From Apoda limacodes (taxonomy: Eukaryota; Arthropoda; Insecta; Lepidoptera; Limacodidae): 64,000 bases of DNA. The number at the start of each line of letters is the position of its first letter. The first letter of the stretch is position 1. The DNA is taken from assembly GCA_946406115.1 (NCBI GenBank), contig OX291558.1, forward strand, positions 18,158,205 to 18,222,204, read 5' to 3'. The position numbers were made by a program, and so were the translations under genes. The notes beneath the pieces are model-generated. The model worked only from the letters and a program-made list of their open reading frames with translations, ran no database searches and was not told the DNA's origin. Shown piece after piece: positions 30,701-44,200 of the stretch.

Positions 30701-33700
30701 TGGTGGTGGTGTGTGTGTAATGTGTACACCACACGCTCGCGTTTAGTCAATGTTCGACAATAAAATGCTACTTATTGAGGAATTACAGTTTCAATAACTA
30801 TTTTAAATACCCCTACATCTTGTTTATCTCAAAAAGTTATACGTCCAAATACACTCGTTTGCTAAAACTGACACACGTACCACCTATTTTCAAATGTTTG
30901 CTCTAATGGAGAAACCTTTTTGGCGCCGCCGCCAAAGTAATCGAATTAAATGTTTATGTAAATATAGAACAAACAATGAAACATAAAATTAAAACAGGTG
31001 GGAAGTTAGCTGCTCAAGTAATTTAAGTACTATAAGGCTTAAAACAAATTAAATATAAATTAATATGATTGTAGGCACAGATAGTATTTTTTTTATTTTA
31101 AAGTTTAAGATAAGGACATTATAGGCCAATCTCGTGCTATTAATATTATTACTAGAATACGGAAACCTAAAATTAATGTTAATATGTAAGTATAATTTGT
31201 GCCACGTAAGTTGAACGCAGTAACACATTTTCGGGTCCATTGAGGTGGGGAATGCGGTGCTACGCGAGGGGCACATTCCGGCACTTAAGTTTTCAAAGTG
31301 GAAACTTTTTTATTTTTTATTTAAAAATTATGTAGAAGGTGTCATGCCGTAAACAACGAGTGACAGTGATTAAAAAACATTTACAACTTTTAACCCTTTA
31401 GTGTTTAAAATTCTTAATTTTTAACTGTTACATTTTTTAAACCGAACGACTACTTCCCAAGCCAATGTTGTTCAAAAAGTACAATAACTTATAGGCGATA
31501 TATAGGACAAGTTCCAGTTAAAAAGGATGTATTAATCAAAACTTTTTTTGACAAATTCACTTTATAATATATAATTACTGCGTACATGAGACGTAGTAAA
31601 TGTTGTCTCGTGTGGCAGGTGCAGGGCAGTGCCAGACAATAGTTACTTAGTTACATAAGAAGTGAGGGAAAAAATATGAGAAATTACGGGCGACGCACAA
31701 CACATTCGTTAGTACTATTCTCCACAACTGTACCTGCGCGGAAGACCGCCATTTTGGTTCAACTTACGTTTCGCGATCTAAATATACCTATTGTGACTTA
31801 AGTAAAGATTGGAAATCGTATTTATTATACCTAATTAGATTTAAACTGAAGTAGTAATGACTCAGTTTACCTATTAACAATGATAAGTTGGAATTAATAA
31901 AACTTACCTTGCACCAGAAGGACAGTGGTCCTGCGTTTTTTGACGATTCAAAAGTGTCCTTAGAAACCTACTTGAATAAAGTTTGATTTGAGTTTGAGTT
32001 TGAGTATTTACTAAATTTGATATATTTGTTTACTTAATTATTTAATTTGATATCAACACTGCAAATTTTCTATAGCCCACTAGCTAACCTGCGTCTTTAC
32101 TAAATGTACCTTGAGGAGATTCCCCATACGATTTTGGTCGGGTATAGTTAGGATAGTATTATATAATCTGTGGTTAGGACCACGGGGTCTTATCCCAAAC
32201 AAAACAGAAATGATTTAAATTCGTATCAATAGATGGCGTTGTGTGTATCGATTTGTTATATAGGTTGTTATTTTATTGAAAAAGAAAAGTAACCGACCCT
32301 TAAAAAATATTGTTTTAATATCAAAATGTCCCTTAAGCTAACAAAAATGAAGTAATGGCGCCTTTATTAAATTTTCGAAATTTTACATAAATTGAATTAG
32401 GTCGTTGTACTTTAAGCGGCAATAAATTGAACTACATGCCGGTTTAGTTAATAAATTTTCACTATTGATTGATAGATGACGCTGTTCGCATGTTCTGAGT
32501 TTGGCAGCGACACACAACAGTGTCACTGAATAATATGAATAGGTGTAGGTAATTACCAACCAAATAAACAAAAAAAATTTGGTATCTACCCACTTTAATA
32601 CTTAGATATATTATAAAACAAACGCACGCAAGCGTGAACTTCGACCTCAGTACAATTTGTTTCTTTTAGTTTTATCCTGGGTCGAATGCGTCTAAGTTCT
32701 TAAACAATTGTTTTGTGAAAAGGATAGCTCACTTTTGAAGAACAGCATGCCATCGCACAAGTGCACCTACTTTAGAATTGAAAACACTTCAGATAATAGC
32801 GCTTACATTTTTAACCAATTTAGAAAAAGGGAGGCTCCAGTTTGACCCGTATGTTTGTATGTATGTCCGTGATTATCTCGCGTTTGGCTGAACCGATTTT
32901 AATACGGTTTTCAAAAAAGAACTTGTTACATTCTAGGTTTTGGTATACAACAAATGGATACCCCGTGACATTGTCGTTTGCATCGATCCGGTAATAATTA
33001 AGCGATGCATTAGTTTAACTCGACCGATTTTTGACAAAATTTTAGTACACTTAAGAGCAAAAACTTATTGGTCACTTACATAAACTAGTACGATATTTCA
33101 TAAACTAGTAAAACAGAAAGTAGGTATATTAAAAGAAGTTTTATTTTACTCATAAATAATTAAATACGCTTTCATCTTTCTCTGACTTCACAGATATCAT
33201 GAGTTGTTTAGGATATATTGGCGTCTATTTAAGTGACTAGTTATTAATCGACTTCAAAAAAGAAGGAAGTTCCTTATTCCTCGAAATCTTTTCTTATGTA
33301 TGTCTTCCGATTACCCGAAGTCTCCTTGACCGATTCGGAAAATTCTTGTTTGTTTGAAAGAGTATACTTCCCAGATGGTCCCATGGTCATCAGGTCAGGA
33401 TATAATGATGGAATCCTGGAGAAATCGAGGGAACTTAAATTTTTAAAGGCACACTTGAAGCGATTAGTGTACGAGAAAATAAGCCAATAGGTCACTTAAA
33501 AGTAGGGATGTTCCGACTAGTCGGTAAAGCTGAACATCCGGCCACTTTCGTAGTCGGCGACAAGTTGGCGACTATTCGGCAAAGAGAAATTGTCTGTGGT
33601 CGATCGAACATTTAATCATAGAACCCAGCTGAGGTTTCAGGGTTGGTTGACATTATTGGTTGTCCATACTCGTAGTATTTTCTGTTTTTCCCTGCCCAAC

Positions 33701-36700
33701 ATGAGAAATTATCATTTGGCACTGCTTACACTTGATTTAAAGGAAATCATTGTACAATTGTTCTTAAAAAAATCAATACATGAAACTTCCTTTTACACAA
33801 AATCACCGCAAAAGCAAAAATCAAGAAACAATGCGAAGTCACAGATTATAAAATACTATACCTATTAGGCGAAGTAAACAAAACATGTTTCGTTCGAGCC
33901 GCTGGCAGGCGGCGTAGTCTTGGGTGTACGCAAAAAAAATTGCAAATCGATGTAGAGTTTAGCCGTTTGGCACACAGGTACTTTAGGGCAAAACAATAAT
34001 TTTGAGCCGCAGTTCCTCAAAATATTGAGTAATTTTTTGTTGGTAATGTTTTCAACTGACACATTTAGTAAATTAAATCAATACATAGCTGATATCGATT
34101 TTGTACCTCTGTTTAATGTATAGAGCTACCCCTAAATATGTTTTCTTAATTTCATTACAAATCTGTTTGGTGGTTCACATAAGACTTTCTTGTAAAATTT
34201 CATCACAATCTACATATGCAAAAATAGCGGTATTATAACGCTGTGACATACGGATAGACGGAAGTATATGATGGATTTATAAGGGACCTTTTTGCCATTT
34301 GGCTATGGAACCCTAACAATGATCTCTGATTTAATTTGTATTTAATAGGGAGGTACCAATAATATAATTATGCATATACATTAATATATGCATGTTTATA
34401 TGTATCATTATTATCGTAGGTACCTACCTACGTACCTACGTTTTTTATGATTCACCTTCCTAAAGTAATTATTGAGCCAACTAAGAATAAAAAAATATAG
34501 GTATTTACCCGTCAAGATCTTTTAGGTGTGTAAAAAAGGAAATTTCCTTTTGATTCCTTTTGTCAGTGACAGGTCACGCACACATACCCGCTCTTGTAGT
34601 AGTGCTCTCGCTAGCGCCGGTTGATTGAAGCTATCTGTAGGTTTAATCATGTGCCCTAACCAAATGTGCATTTTACGGAGTCACGGGCAATATCTCAGGA
34701 ATTTTAGATACCTAAACATTACAACAATCACCTTACGGTCACCTTTATCACAACTCTTTTGTACGTATTATTACATATATTTATGATAATACGAATTCAT
34801 TTTAAAATTTTAATCTCAACACCCACTAAATACTAGCAACTAACACAATAACATAGGATTTTCAAAAAAGAATTTGATCACAAAACATCTGTCATTTAAT
34901 AATAATTTAACCTTTGGGTTTTTTACATCCGTGCGTTTGGTGAGAATCTTTTCATTAATAAACTATTTTAAATTATAAACCAGCCAGAAAAAATTGTTAT
35001 AAAATGTTATGCCCCTAAATTTTTTTTTTTTTATTTGCGATTTTCACCTACACTTTAAACTAATTAAACCCACCTTTTGGCCCCCTTATTTTGTACTTGA
35101 AAAAGCTTCCATCATTACATATTTTTAATCTTAAACCTCAATACCAAATTTCCTGTAAATTACCTGACGCAATCAAAGGAATTCGGTAGAAACTTTTAAA
35201 CACCTTTGACCCCCTAACCCGTACCGGTTGTAAAAAAATATAACGACAAAAATGTACTGCTCCTAACTGTAGCGTTTTAGCTTTCGATTATAATTTTATT
35301 ATGTACCTACCTACTTTTACATATTTATTAGGTACCTACCTAGTAATTTTCTTAACTTGCATAGATATCTGCATTTCAGATCGTTGCCGATTAGTTATAA
35401 AAAATACTGTAAAATAATAGGTAGGTATATATTTTCATGACATATCTTCTTTAACATTATTATTTTAAATTTGAATAACTAGTTGAAAAAAATCTTATTT
35501 ATTACTAACTACTAACATAACCTAGATTATATTTAATTGACTGAAATCTCAGAGCTTATTGCGGGGGCAAATTTATGGAATTGCAACTCTCCTCTTAAGA
35601 CCTTTTTTTCTTAATCTTGAGAGGTAAGATGTACTTCCATTTAGATTCCCCAGAAAAAGGCAAGATCCGAGTACTCGAGACTTTTTCGCAATAGACTTCC
35701 TCGTCTTCCTACTTTATGATAAAAATATGTAGGATCGCGACACGCAATGTTTTGTCGTATGGCTCGATATGAAGCTAGGTATTAGACCGCCATCTATTGA
35801 CTTCAAAGAACCAGTTACAAGTATAACAGTCAGTATTCAACGAGAAACGCTAGATGTCGTTAGCTAATATTTTCGACCCACTGCTACTTACGGCATCTAG
35901 CGGCTAAACAAAATAGCCCGAAAAATAGCCCGAGTTACGGCGGTCCCATTTCATTGTATGGGATGTGGTATCTGTACTAGTATAGTATTATATAATCTGT
36001 GGTTAGGACTAAATTTTACAGAAAATGGACTACTAAAGATACCCGATTTGGGGTGTCATAATCGGGTATAATTTATTTTTTTATTTATTATTTAGTAGTT
36101 AACGTTCTGTTATTACTTAATACTAAATATATCTGGCCAGAGCGTCGACTGACTGATTCGACATCGCACTAAACTACTATAGCCGGAAAAGCATTACTTA
36201 CCCAATTTGATGCAGTCGTCCGGAAGTTAGGGCGTGACCAAGGGCAACAGGGATTCATTTTTAAATATATCGATTTGTACAATATATGTATTTAACAAAA
36301 ATAAGAAATCAATTTTGAACCGCTCAGACAAATCAGCGTCTGGGACCTGCGGTCGCCCCGCTGGACACCCCGCACCGCACCTCAACGTTGCTCTGTTCAA
36401 GTACATGAGTTTAATAAAGAACTGTATATTATTACATTGTGCTAATACCATTGATAATGGCAGTTATTTGAGGTTAAAGGTTTCGTCATCTATTACATCT
36501 TTAACCTTTTACAGGGCTGAGCAAACTACACACCATGCTGTTATTGAAATACAAATGTATTTTAAATACGAAATACAAAATATTTTTAAGTCATGTATTT
36601 GAAATACAGAATTTTAACAATTTTTAATTGAAACACAAAATAATAATTACAAAATAAATTGAGAGACTTTGGTCGCATAAAAAATCTAAGCGCCCTAATC

Positions 36701-38210
36701 TAAGAACAGTACCTATGACCAAATAATTATTCTGTGCACTTGCACGCTTGACAGTGTCATATCGCTTAAACTCACACACATACCTAATATATAATGTCAC
36801 CGTCAGAGTTTTAAATTTTGTTTTAATTTTTTTTTTTCTATTTTTGTTTGCTTATTGCATGCAAATTTCCTAGATTGGAAGAAGCAAGAAAGAAAAAGAG
36901 CATTTTTAGAAAATGTCATTTTATCCGTGTTTACAGGCAGTGATGAACTGAAAAGTATGACTCTTCCTGACATCTATTGGCGAGTAGTAATAAGCAACAC
37001 TGAGGCTATTTGACAATAGGTCGTGTTATTAAGCACCGCTTAAGCTACTTGACAATAGATGGCGCTGTTTAAAAAAAAGCCGAGCAAAGCTCGGTCCACC
37101 GGGTACTATGTATTTATGTTAAATGTATTTTGAAGCAATTATTTGAAATACTAATTAAATTACAAGTAATTCAAATACTGCCAGCCCTGCCCTTCTAAAT
37201 AAATTGTAATGCAAAATTTTCTAAATGCATTTTTCGTAAACAAAATGCGTTTTTTATAGAAAGACATTAAAATAAGACTGTCTTCGATCCTACTTTTGTT
37301 TCTAGACTTCTTCAGTTGTTATAATTCTTACTATTTTCAGTTTCTAAAATTTATTTTCTGCTTCAATTTTAGGTGCGTTTCGTTTACCGCTCAATGCGTT
37401 GGATGTCATAATCCAGACCTGTCTGTTTAGTTTGCAATTTCTCGCAAAATTTGCAATCGTGTCACACTTACAGCAGGATAGCAAATCGATTTTTGAACTC
37501 AACCGTAAGACTCAGCATGAAAGCAAATGCAACCGCAAAAGCTAAAAAATCATGAATTAAGTAGAAAGATTCTTTAGTGTTTTGCCCGTTTCAGGTTCAA
37601 TTTTTTGACATTATAATATATAGATAATAATGTATATTATGCGGTCAACAAATACAACTTTAATTAGATGTTTTTTTGTAACAAATTGGTTTTTTTCCTG
37701 TTTCGTACATGAGACGTTATTGCTAAAATAAAAGTATCGACTTTACTATGAAAGACAAGTTTAGTTAAACATACTGAAATCCATATTTTATTCAGTCGGT
37801 TACTTCAATGACCTTCACTTACTAGAAGATCATTGTGTAACTATATATAAAAAATTGGATCGATCGATTTTTGCGTTTGATATTTGATAAATTTAAAAAC
37901 TCTGGCCCAACCTCACTGAAGATAATTGTTTAAATTTTAAGTATCAATATAAGTGACTTTTTGTGCGTTGAATTCCTTTCTGCTGAGCTAAGTACGTCTA
38001 ATATAGGGAAAAGGTTTTTTGACGTTGACAACACTAGTTTCTGTTATTAAAAAAAAAGAACACGGTAAATTTTGTGAAGATACCTATAAATTATTTCGCA
38101 AACTCTTTAACGTGATAGTTTAATTTGTTTATAGCATGTTATTTTATTGTATCGTAGACAGCAGTAAATAGTTATAGTTAATAAAGAAAACACTGAAATA
38201 ATCCCTAAAA
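27730..38210. other. Gene-poor intergenic region between moody and Nab2
   Basis: No gene is recognisable. Contents include a Jockey-like 3' tail ending in TTTGAG repeats (31920-32010), LINE-tail text (32850-32960), a dispersed repeat with 'cagatggtcccatggtcatc' (33240-33495), a 'gactagtcggt' repeat (33500-33570), a 'gggttccg'-type fragment (34250-34320), a palindromic AT-rich stretch (34346-34440) and a repeat containing a 28-base block at 35982-36009 also found at 32153-32180. GC-richer DNA at 28800-29060 and 30590-30720 could not be assigned. Confidence 0.55.
31920..32012 (+). mobile_element. LINE 3' end with TTTGAG microsatellite
   Basis: 'cgattcaaaagtgtccttag', 'cctacttgaataaag' and then 'tttgagtttgagtttgag' match the usual 3' terminus of insect Jockey-like LINEs, which end in short tandem repeats. 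Only the tail is present. Confidence 0.6.
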
Positions 38211-38249
38211 ATGGAGGTTGTTGGAAGCGAAATTGGCCAAAAAATGCGG
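38211..38249 (+). CDS. Nab2: Nab2 exon 1
   Basis: ATG at 38211 in 'ctaaaaatgg', 13 codons (MEVVGSEIGQKMR), donor 'cgg|gtaaat', phase 0. It aligns with human 'MEIGTEISRKIR'. No TATA box is obvious upstream, and the transcription start is unknown. Confidence 0.88.
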
Positions 38250-41200
38250 GTAAATATTGACTTTATTTTATTTCTCTTTTCTCATTTCTCTCTAAGAATT
38301 AGGTAAACAATTTGGTCAGTAATTAATAAAGGGAGTGCATGGATTGGTCAGAGACCAGAGTAATTAAAAGGTTTCCTTCTGCCCCCTGCAAGAAAAACCC
38401 AAGAAAAAATATTGAAACTCCTGTGTGTTCCAAATCATTTAACTGTAATTCATATTAGGCCGTTAGGATTTTCATCCCAAACTAATCCGTAAAGAAATTA
38501 ACCCCAGGATAATAACATTAAGTTGCTTAGAAACTTCAGCGGCACACCACCAGTGTTTACCCTTTAGCAGAGTGCTCGTGACATATGCTTGTATAACATG
38601 ACTGTTCTAACACTGGTTATTTATGCTTGGGTGATTGTAGCTACATCATGGTATGGTAACTTAAAGAATTCAACGCAGTTGTGTATAATAATTAAGTACC
38701 ACTTAAAGATGAAATTTGATTGACTCAGATGCATTCAAAAATTAGTATTCCATCCATCACTATGTTTTATCCAACACCAGGTAGCAAAAACTAGAGAATA
38801 TCATATTATTCCAAATCTTTTAGAAACCCTCTGCCAGGTTAAATTAACATCAAAGCTGCATTTGATAACTTTATGTTTCAACACTACAGTGCAGCTACAA
38901 TAACCCAATAATATGTTAGTGATGTCTGGTGCGGTGCCTTTCATGTCATAAAATTTTAATTAATTTTCACATTTGAGGTCAAACAAATAAATCTTGCTCT
39001 ATGTTGTTGTTGGCAGTGTTAATACCGGTGATAAACTTTAGGGTTTCTGAACTTCCTTGTGTTAGTGAGACCAACCACCAGAGTTGAAATCTAAACAGCT
39101 CTCTGGAACAGTACTTACTTTATTAACAGTTCATGGTTGTCAATATTTGAATACACTGTTTTAGGTGCATTCTGTTCATTGCTTCATTGTGTTTAATGTC
39201 ATAATCCAGCCATGTTAATAACACATAATTTCTTTCTGTATTCTGTATGACACACAGTACAAGTCTTGACGCTTTGGTTGGATTATTGACATTAAACGCA
39301 TAATGTCAGTAAACAGAGCACCACTACTGTTTTACTTTATTTATTACCTATTTTCAAAATAAAACGTAAATATACATACTAACCCTTGTAAAAACTCTCA
39401 ACTTATATGCTACAAAAATAAAAAGTATATTATTGTTATTCTAAAAATGAAATAATCCTTTATACAGTAGTGATTTACTAATTAGTATGAATTATCAAAA
39501 TAATCTTATTTTTCAGTCAGCCATTAAGGCCAAATTGACAGAACTTGGGTGTTATGTGGGTAAGTGAATACAATTGATTTTTATTTTATTTTAACAATTA
39601 TTGGTAGTTATTATTTTAACTATTGCTTTAAGGCACAGCGACTAACTAACTAGCGCTGCAAAACTAATTTCTTTTCTTTGAAAAAAAAACGATTTCAAAA
39701 ATGTTACAAACCAATTATTTAGATCTAGTTATAAGCTATTTTACCTGTGAATTAATTGTAGATAGCTTCTCAGCTAAAAATGGTCACTGCACCTTAAGGG
39801 TAAGACATAGACATACAGCTTTTTGCAAAATATATAGCAAAAGTATAGCATTTACAGGATGGAAAAAAATATATGTAATAATGCTTGCTTTTGTCTAGTA
39901 TTATTGAGTAATTTTCAATTATTTTATTTAGTGTAACATAAAAAACTGAAATTGACAATTTTTTAAAACCCTTTTGCAAATTTTTAAAGTGTGTATTGTA
40001 TTTGGTTGTTATGAAAGTCAGTTAAATTAAAACAAATTCTTATTATCTTAAGTTTTATCAATAAGTCAAAAAATGTGACAATAAAACAGTAAAATTGTTA
40101 AATTCCAAACAAAAAATGTAATGTTTCAAGTATTCAACATAGTATGAACTATGAGAAGTATGCACAAATGCATCGATATACCAAAATATATAACATTGTG
40201 GAATGATTTTTAGTACATTTACATTAGACAATTAGCTTTCTGGCTTATATCGTCCACTTCCATTTCTGCAGCAAACAGTTATGGACAACACTATTTCGTT
40301 CAAGTGAAGTTACTAACAAATACATAACTTATTAAAGGAACCCAATGCTAGGCCTCATTAAATCACAATGCACTTCCTCTGTACATTAATAAAGTGTATG
40401 AATGTGGATTTGTAATGTGCTGCAACACTAATGCTTCATAGTACCTTAAGTATTTTAAACTATTTTTGGTCACTTGGCTTCAATGAATCTTATGGATATA
40501 TTGTTAAATTGCTAGATTATTTTGATTTCAATTATAATTAATATTATTGCATGATAGAATTTAATTGATGCCAAGTCAATACAAAATAATGCTACATACT
40601 AAGCCCATTTATACGCAAGCTCATAATATTTTGAAGGAAGCCAGCCTGATAAAAAGGCAGCCTGTCGCATTTCCGCGTCAATCACGAGGCAATGAATATT
40701 TAAAATCAATCAAATCAATTTGGTGCCATAGGCACATACTGTATGTTATTTGTTCATTCTATTTTCATCTATGTTTCAATATATGTAACACTTGGCCTGT
40801 TATTACAATCAGCAAGTAAATATCATGATTATAAAACCTAATTTTATAACAATTGACAAGATATGAACCAGTTTTACTAAAAATGTTGTGCTATGTAACC
40901 AAACAAGGCCAATTATAAATAATCAAGATCTTTATGATCCACATTTCAGGTACAGTAAATGCAACGTTTTTAATAACTGAAATTCAAATAAAAGGTAAGG
41001 CTGAGAATTTGTAGGCGTTCATTGTAGTAGCTTTCAATACAGACAGAATATTTTCATTTTCTTTCATCCAATACTACCATGTTCTTGTATGTGTTTTCTT
41101 CAAAATATAAAACAATATGTACTAGCTATAAAACAATATGTAGTAACAATATGTAAACGTTGTTTTGCTAAAGCTATAAATATGAAAAAACCTTTCCCTT

Positions 41201-44200
41201 AGAACACTCAGATTATTAATAAAAATCGGCCAAGTGGGAGTCGGACTCGCGCATGAAGGGTTCCGTACCATTATCAATAAAAAAAGGCAAAAAAACGTTG
41301 GTTGTATGTGACACCCCTAAATGTTTGTTTTATTTTAATTTAATTATTTATTTTTAAATTGACTATATAATAAATTTGTTGTTATAGCGGCAACAGAAAT
41401 ACATCTTCTGTGAAAATTTCAACTGTCTAGCTATCACGGTTCATGAGATACAGCCTGGTGACAGACGGACGGACGGGCAGCGAAGTCTTAGTAATAGGGT
41501 TCCTAATTACCTTTCAGATACGGAACCCTAAAAACGAAAAGAAATCCACGGCGCAATTTAATGGTAATCGTTTTCAAGTCCATTACGAGTTTTATTACTG
41601 CGCACATAGGAATTAAATAGTATATATAACACCTACGCGTACGACAACCAAAAGCTAATGGACTTGAAAACGATTACGATTGAAGTCACGCAGTCGCCCA
41701 ACCGGTCTGTAATTTGCACAGACAGACAGATGTTGTTAGACTTTGTGTTATACAGTGTAGTGATTAGGTTTTTTTTTAAATCCAGATGACGAACTCCCAG
41801 ACTATGTGATGGTAATGGTCGCAAACAAACGCACGCGGGCTCAGATGGAAGATGACTTACAACTGTTTCTGGGTGACAACACAGAGCTGTTTGTTAATTG
41901 GCTGCATCAAGTCCTTAAGAAATTGCAGGAGGTCACCGTTACTGCACCTCTCAGTAAGTGATAATAACGTTTTTAAAGGTTTTCTTTTAAACGCTCTTCT
42001 TACTACCTAAACAAATAAACTGAATCATAAACTTCCGAAACTGAAAGTAGCCGATACAAATATATTTCTTTATTGACATAAGTAAAATATAGCAGTATAG
42101 TATAGTAATACAGAAAAATACAGGTATAGTTACAGACTAAAACAAAAAGCATTACTCTAGCAACCCCTGAGCGAGAATTATAACTTTTGTTTTTGATCAC
42201 ATAACAAAGACCTGGCCCTTTTTGAAGCCTTTGTGAATAGGTACGCAAATGTCAAAAACGTGAAGTTGAGCAATAAGCCATAAGAAGTCTAATATTGCCA
42301 CGTGCACTGGCACTCACCAGGATACAAATCTTAACTCACTATATCATGCATTCTTTGATTTGATTTAATACCCTAAAAATCAAAGTGTTAACATAACCAC
42401 AAATTAAAAACAAATCTAATCTTTATTCTACGTTAAAGCATTAATTAATATGCAATTTGTTAATGGACCATTTTCAAATAACGATATAATCTACAGAAAA
42501 CTGTATGAATATTTTAAAAAAGTGAAGATAACATGAACAGCTTTAAAGATAAACGTTAGACTTATTAAAATAAACCTTTCTGTATTTATTCTTTTTAGAA
42601 CAAGGGGAACAAAGCAAAGAAAAATCGCTAGAAAAAGAAAAAAAGCACAAGGAAAAAAAAGACAAACAAAAATCAAAAAAGAGTGATACAAAGAAGAAAA
42701 AGAGAGATAAAGGAAAATCACATCATAAGAAAGATGGAAAGAAAAGTCATAAGAGCAAGAAAAAGAGTAAACACCATGGGATAATTCGCCCAAACGTGCC
42801 TCCTTTGCTAATGAATATAGAAAAAGAGTCCGAACCGTCTATTACTGACGTATTTGCTGGACAGATATTAAAAAACCATGGTGTTAATGTAGATTCACTA
42901 AGTGATATTTCAAATATTGTTGAAACAAAACCAACAGTGGCTGAATTAAAAAGACCATTACTACCCATTATAGATCCAGCTTCTATAACTTCTCAAGTTG
43001 AATGTTCACAAAAAGTAGAATCATCTGAACTAAATACTGATGTAGTTCAAATAGATACAGAAGATAAAGAAGAGACCATGGAACTACCGATGGAGGGACC
43101 CAGAGAAGATAAATTGAAAGAGATGAATGAAATTGAAGCTAAAATACAAGGTCTGAAACAGAAATTGACAGAACAACTTGATTCAATGTCTGACGATGAA
43201 GATTTTTTAAATATTAGAACCGAAGCTGAGGAATTAATGAATGATTTTGCTGAGGATGTGTTTCAGGTATAATTGACTATGGTAACAGAATTAAATGTTA
43301 TTTTTTTATGTTATATTCCTAATTACTTTTGTGTGGTTGCAGGAAATATCCGCAAATGTATCATCACCAAAAAACTCGCCTAAATCCCCGACCTCCATTT
43401 CCCATCAATCTATCAAACTCCAAGACATTCCCAAAGAACCTCCTAAAGAACCTATTGAGCTTCCTCAAATTGAGCTAAACCTACCTAAAAGGCCTGTTCG
43501 TGAGAGACTTGGAGCTATAGAAGGTGCAAAGAAACCTGAAGAAGTAAAAGAAAAAGCAACAGATATTAGGATAGATAGTCCAGAAAGGTTGTTAATTAGA
43601 CAGTCATTTAAAGGTAGTAAGAGAGTGTTGCTTTCCTCACTTTTAACCTAATAATGTTAAATGGTAATTAATACATTTCGTAAATTCTTATTTAAAACTG
43701 TTAACTGACTAGATTTTGATACCACACAGACTGATATACGGACGTAAAAACTTAATACTTTACAAAGCTAATTTTAGAATATAATAATTAAAGTATCAAA
43801 AGCTAATAATCTATTTTAGTTTAAAATGAAAATATTTAAACTCATTTTACTCTTTTTACAAATAAAAATCTGATGCTTTCATGTGTGACTAAATAATATC
43901 GATATCAACGGAACGAGTAAGCAAATAGTAAAGAAGTGTTCTATTATATAAAATGGTCCTACATTTTTTGCTCTGAAAATTTACGAGTTTTTTATTGTCC
44001 TGCTTCATTTGTTATAGCTTAAAACAATATTGTTAATTATTCTTTTGCGGTTTCAATTATCTTAATTCTTCATATTACCAGAAATAATAAGTCTGTTTTC
44101 ATCTGAATATCATGTCATATCTAAACTACAACAATCTTCTCTGAAAGGAAATTCTTTTTTATTTTAGTTTTACCGAATAGCCATGCAAGTTTTTTCGCAC

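Larger units (their letters stand above)
39560..41785 (+). other. Nab2 intron 2
   Basis: AT-rich. It contains a 'gggttccgt' repeat (41221-41535) and a 26-base hairpin (41560-41681). The short ORFs in it are not gene-like. Confidence 0.7.

Noticed and set aside
30529..30750. GC-richer segment with overlapping ORFs and a 'ccg|gtaagat' donor-like site
   Set aside because: It might be a 5' non-coding exon, but there is no homology, reading frame or partner exon to support it.
43588..43651. Exon 5 of Nab2 continuing to TAA 43651 as the normal end of the gene
   Set aside because: Downstream exons match ZC3H14 up to the last finger, so this can only be an alternative early end.
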